A stretch of 64,000 nucleotides of DNA from Proteiniclasticum sediminis. Its GTDB lineage: Bacteria > Bacillota > Clostridia > Clostridiales > Clostridiaceae. The DNA is taken from NCBI RefSeq assembly GCF_018128025.1, contig NZ_JAGSCS010000006.1, forward strand, positions 12,501 through 76,500, read 5' to 3'. This document shows, piece by piece, positions 62,739 through 64,000 of this stretch; the stretch's first letter is position 1; each line of letters opens with the position of its first letter. A model generated the notes under the pieces. The model did not search any database and was not told where the DNA came from. It worked only from the letters and a program-made list of their open reading frames with translations. A program made the translations under genes and the position numbers.

Positions 62739-64000
62739 TTACCGTTTAAAGAGATCCTTCAGGGCGCTGACCGTTTTGTCGTAAGTCCAGGAATCCTCCA
62801 CGGACTGCCGAAGAAACTGGTCGATGGGAACCTTCAGCTCGATGGCCCGGTCCACTTCGGGATTTCGGCCCTTGGCATAGGCGCCCACATTGATGAGGTC
62901 TTCCGATTCCTGATAGCGGCTGATGTTTTCCTTCAGCTTACCGGCATGATCGTAGTGTTCCTTGCTGACAATTTCCTTCATGACTCGGCTGACGCTCTGC
63001 TGGACATCGATGGCGGGGAAATGATTCTTTCCCGCCAGCTTCCGGGTGAGGACGATGTGTCCGTCCAGGATTCCCCGGACCGCATCGGCGATGGGTTCAT
63101 TCATGTCATCGCCTTCCACCAGCACCGTATAAAAGGCGGTGATGGAGCCGTCCTGGGACATGCCGCTGCGCTCCAGAAGCTTGGGAAGGGCTGCAAAGAC
63201 CGAAGGGGTGTATCCCCGCGTGGTGGGCGGTTCGCCGATGGCGAGGCCGATTTCTCGCTGGGCCATGGCAAACCGGGTCACGGAGTCCATCATGAACATG
63301 ACTTTCTTTCCCTGATCCCGGAAGTACTCCGCAATGGCTGTGGCCACATAGGCCCCTTTCAGCCGCACGAGAGGCGGCTGGTCCGAGGTGGCGCAGATGA
63401 CCACCGATCGGCGGTACCCTTCGTCCCCCAGGTCCCGCTGGATGAATTCCAGCACTTCCCGTCCTCGCTCGCCGATGAGGCCGATGACATTGACATCGGC
63501 ATCGCAGTATCGGCTGATCATCCCGAGTAGGGTGCTCTTGCCCACGCCGCTGCCGGCGAAGATGCCGATACGCTGGCCTTCCCCCACGGTGAGGAGCCCG
63601 TCGATGGCTTTCACCCCTGTGCTCATGACCGCTTCGATTTTCTTTCGCTGAAAGGGATTGGGCGGCATGCGGTTGATGTCTCCATATCCTTCTAGTCGGC
63701 GGGCTTCACCGTCCATGGGACGGCCCAAGCCATCCAGGGTGGTCCCCAGGAGGTCATCGCCCACCTTCACCACCAGGGCTTTTCCCGTGGGAAGGACGAG
63801 GCAACCCGGGCCAATGCCCTGAAGATCCCCCAGGGGCATGAGGAGAACGCCGTCATCTTCAAAACCCACCACTTCTGCCGGTATGCGGTTTTCCTCACTG
63901 ATCAGGATATCGCAGACTTCGCCCACAAAGACCTTGAGACCCACGGCATGGATGATGATGCCGATGACCTTTTTCACCTTGCCCATTCTCAATTGAAGCT
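62739..64000 (-). CDS. fliI: Flagellar export ATPase FliI, 5' end beyond window
   Basis: The F1-ATPase-like protein has Walker A 'GIFAGSGVGKSTLLGMISRY', 'VIGLIGERGREVLEFIQRDL', Walker B 'KKVMFMMDSVTRFAMAQREI' and 'PSVFAALPKLLERSGM'. It energises loading of export substrates. The frame remains open to position 64000 and the visible start ('MRMGKVKKVIGIIIH') corresponds to a region about 15-20 residues into typical FliI, so the true start is probably outside the window. Confidence 0.95.
   Translation of the reverse strand, partial: LQLRMGKVKKVIGIIIHAVGLKVFVGEVCDILISEENRIPAEVVGFEDDGVLLMPLGDLQGIGPGCLVLPTGKALVVKVGDDLLGTTLDGLGRPMDGEARRLEGYGDINRMPPNPFQRKKIEAVMSTGVKAIDGLLTVGEGQRIGIFAGSGVGKSTLLGMISRYCDADVNVIGLIGERGREVLEFIQRDLGDEGYRRSVVICATSDQPPLVRLKGAYVATAIAEYFRDQGKKVMFMMDSVTRFAMAQREIGLAIGEPPTTRGYTPSVFAALPKLLERSGMSQDGSITAFYTVLVEGDDMNEPIADAVRGILDGHIVLTRKLAGKNHFPAIDVQQSVSRVMKEIVSKEHYDHAGKLKENISRYQESEDLINVGAYAKGRNPEVDRAIELKVPIDQFLRQSVEDSWTYDKTVSALKDLFKR

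Overview
The window looks like a chromosomal segment of an anaerobic, motile, Gram-positive bacterium of class Clostridia (Bacillota). The reasons are a compact flagellar/chemotaxis-type operon without P- or L-ring genes, FliA-, FlbD- and HutP-type genes of the clostridial kind, rubrerythrin, Rex, a bifurcating NfnAB pair, a CIRCE-controlled groESL, and SAM and guanine riboswitches. Genus cannot be assigned from the sequence alone. Core genes are moderately GC-rich; accessory patches (1-2470, 8.3-8.7 kb, 34.0-36.5 kb, 43.4-45.4 kb) are clearly more AT-rich.

Layout. 1-2470 is a degraded accessory patch: a partial MazF-like toxin, tandem and iteron-like repeats, an IS3-type remnant, a small membrane protein missed by ORF length cut-offs, and a 5'-truncated AraC/GyrI regulator. 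2.5-8.1 kb is ordinary chromosome (TetR, Nudix, a SAM riboswitch with a small orphan protein, MATE exporter with divergent AraC regulator, a diacylglycerol glucosyltransferase-like enzyme). About 8.2-21.6 kb is an integrated island at the 3' end of guaA: a DUF2513 protein, a complete type I restriction-modification operon (xre-hsdM-hsdS-DUF3800-like-hsdR), an ImmA/IrrE-XRE pair, a Y-family polymerase C-terminal fragment, a zinc-ribbon protein, a small sigma factor, a long structured non-coding stretch, an excisionase and a tyrosine integrase. No relaxase or conjugation gene is present.

21.6-33.9 kb is core: guaBA behind a guanine riboswitch, a two-gene prepilin/prepilin-peptidase unit, rubrerythrin behind a structured leader, groESL, a Lit-like membrane protein with HutP, and an ABC importer of the TrpX/ABC_sub_bind type. 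34-36.5 kb is a second small island with an orphan nuclease-helicase and an IS3-type remnant. 36.5-46.2 kb carries an 8-oxoguanine glycosylase, NfnBA, Rex, a hydrolase, an unusual fusion of a sigma-I C-terminal domain with an RsgI anti-sigma membrane module, a glutaredoxin, a CWC zinc protein, an XRE plus ImmA-Fic fusion module, and a pseudouridine synthase.

46.2-64.0 kb (minus strand, read right to left) is one continuous flagellar operon: fliI-fliJ-fliK-flgD-TIGR02530-flgE-flbD-motA-motB-fliL-fliO-fliP-fliQ-fliR-flhB-flhA-flhF-flhG-ycgR(PilZ)-fliA-DUF6115-small membrane protein-flgF/flgG-like pair, with many start/stop overlaps that imply translational coupling. It encodes the export gate and ATPase, the hook and its length control, the stator, placement proteins and the late-gene sigma factor. 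The most unusual items are the SigI-C/RsgI fusion, the ImmA-Fic/XRE module, the DUF3800-like gene inside the hsd operon, the orphan nuclease-helicase whose start is preceded by an eight-G tract, and two unexplained structured RNA candidates (27.2 and 19.5-19.9 kb).
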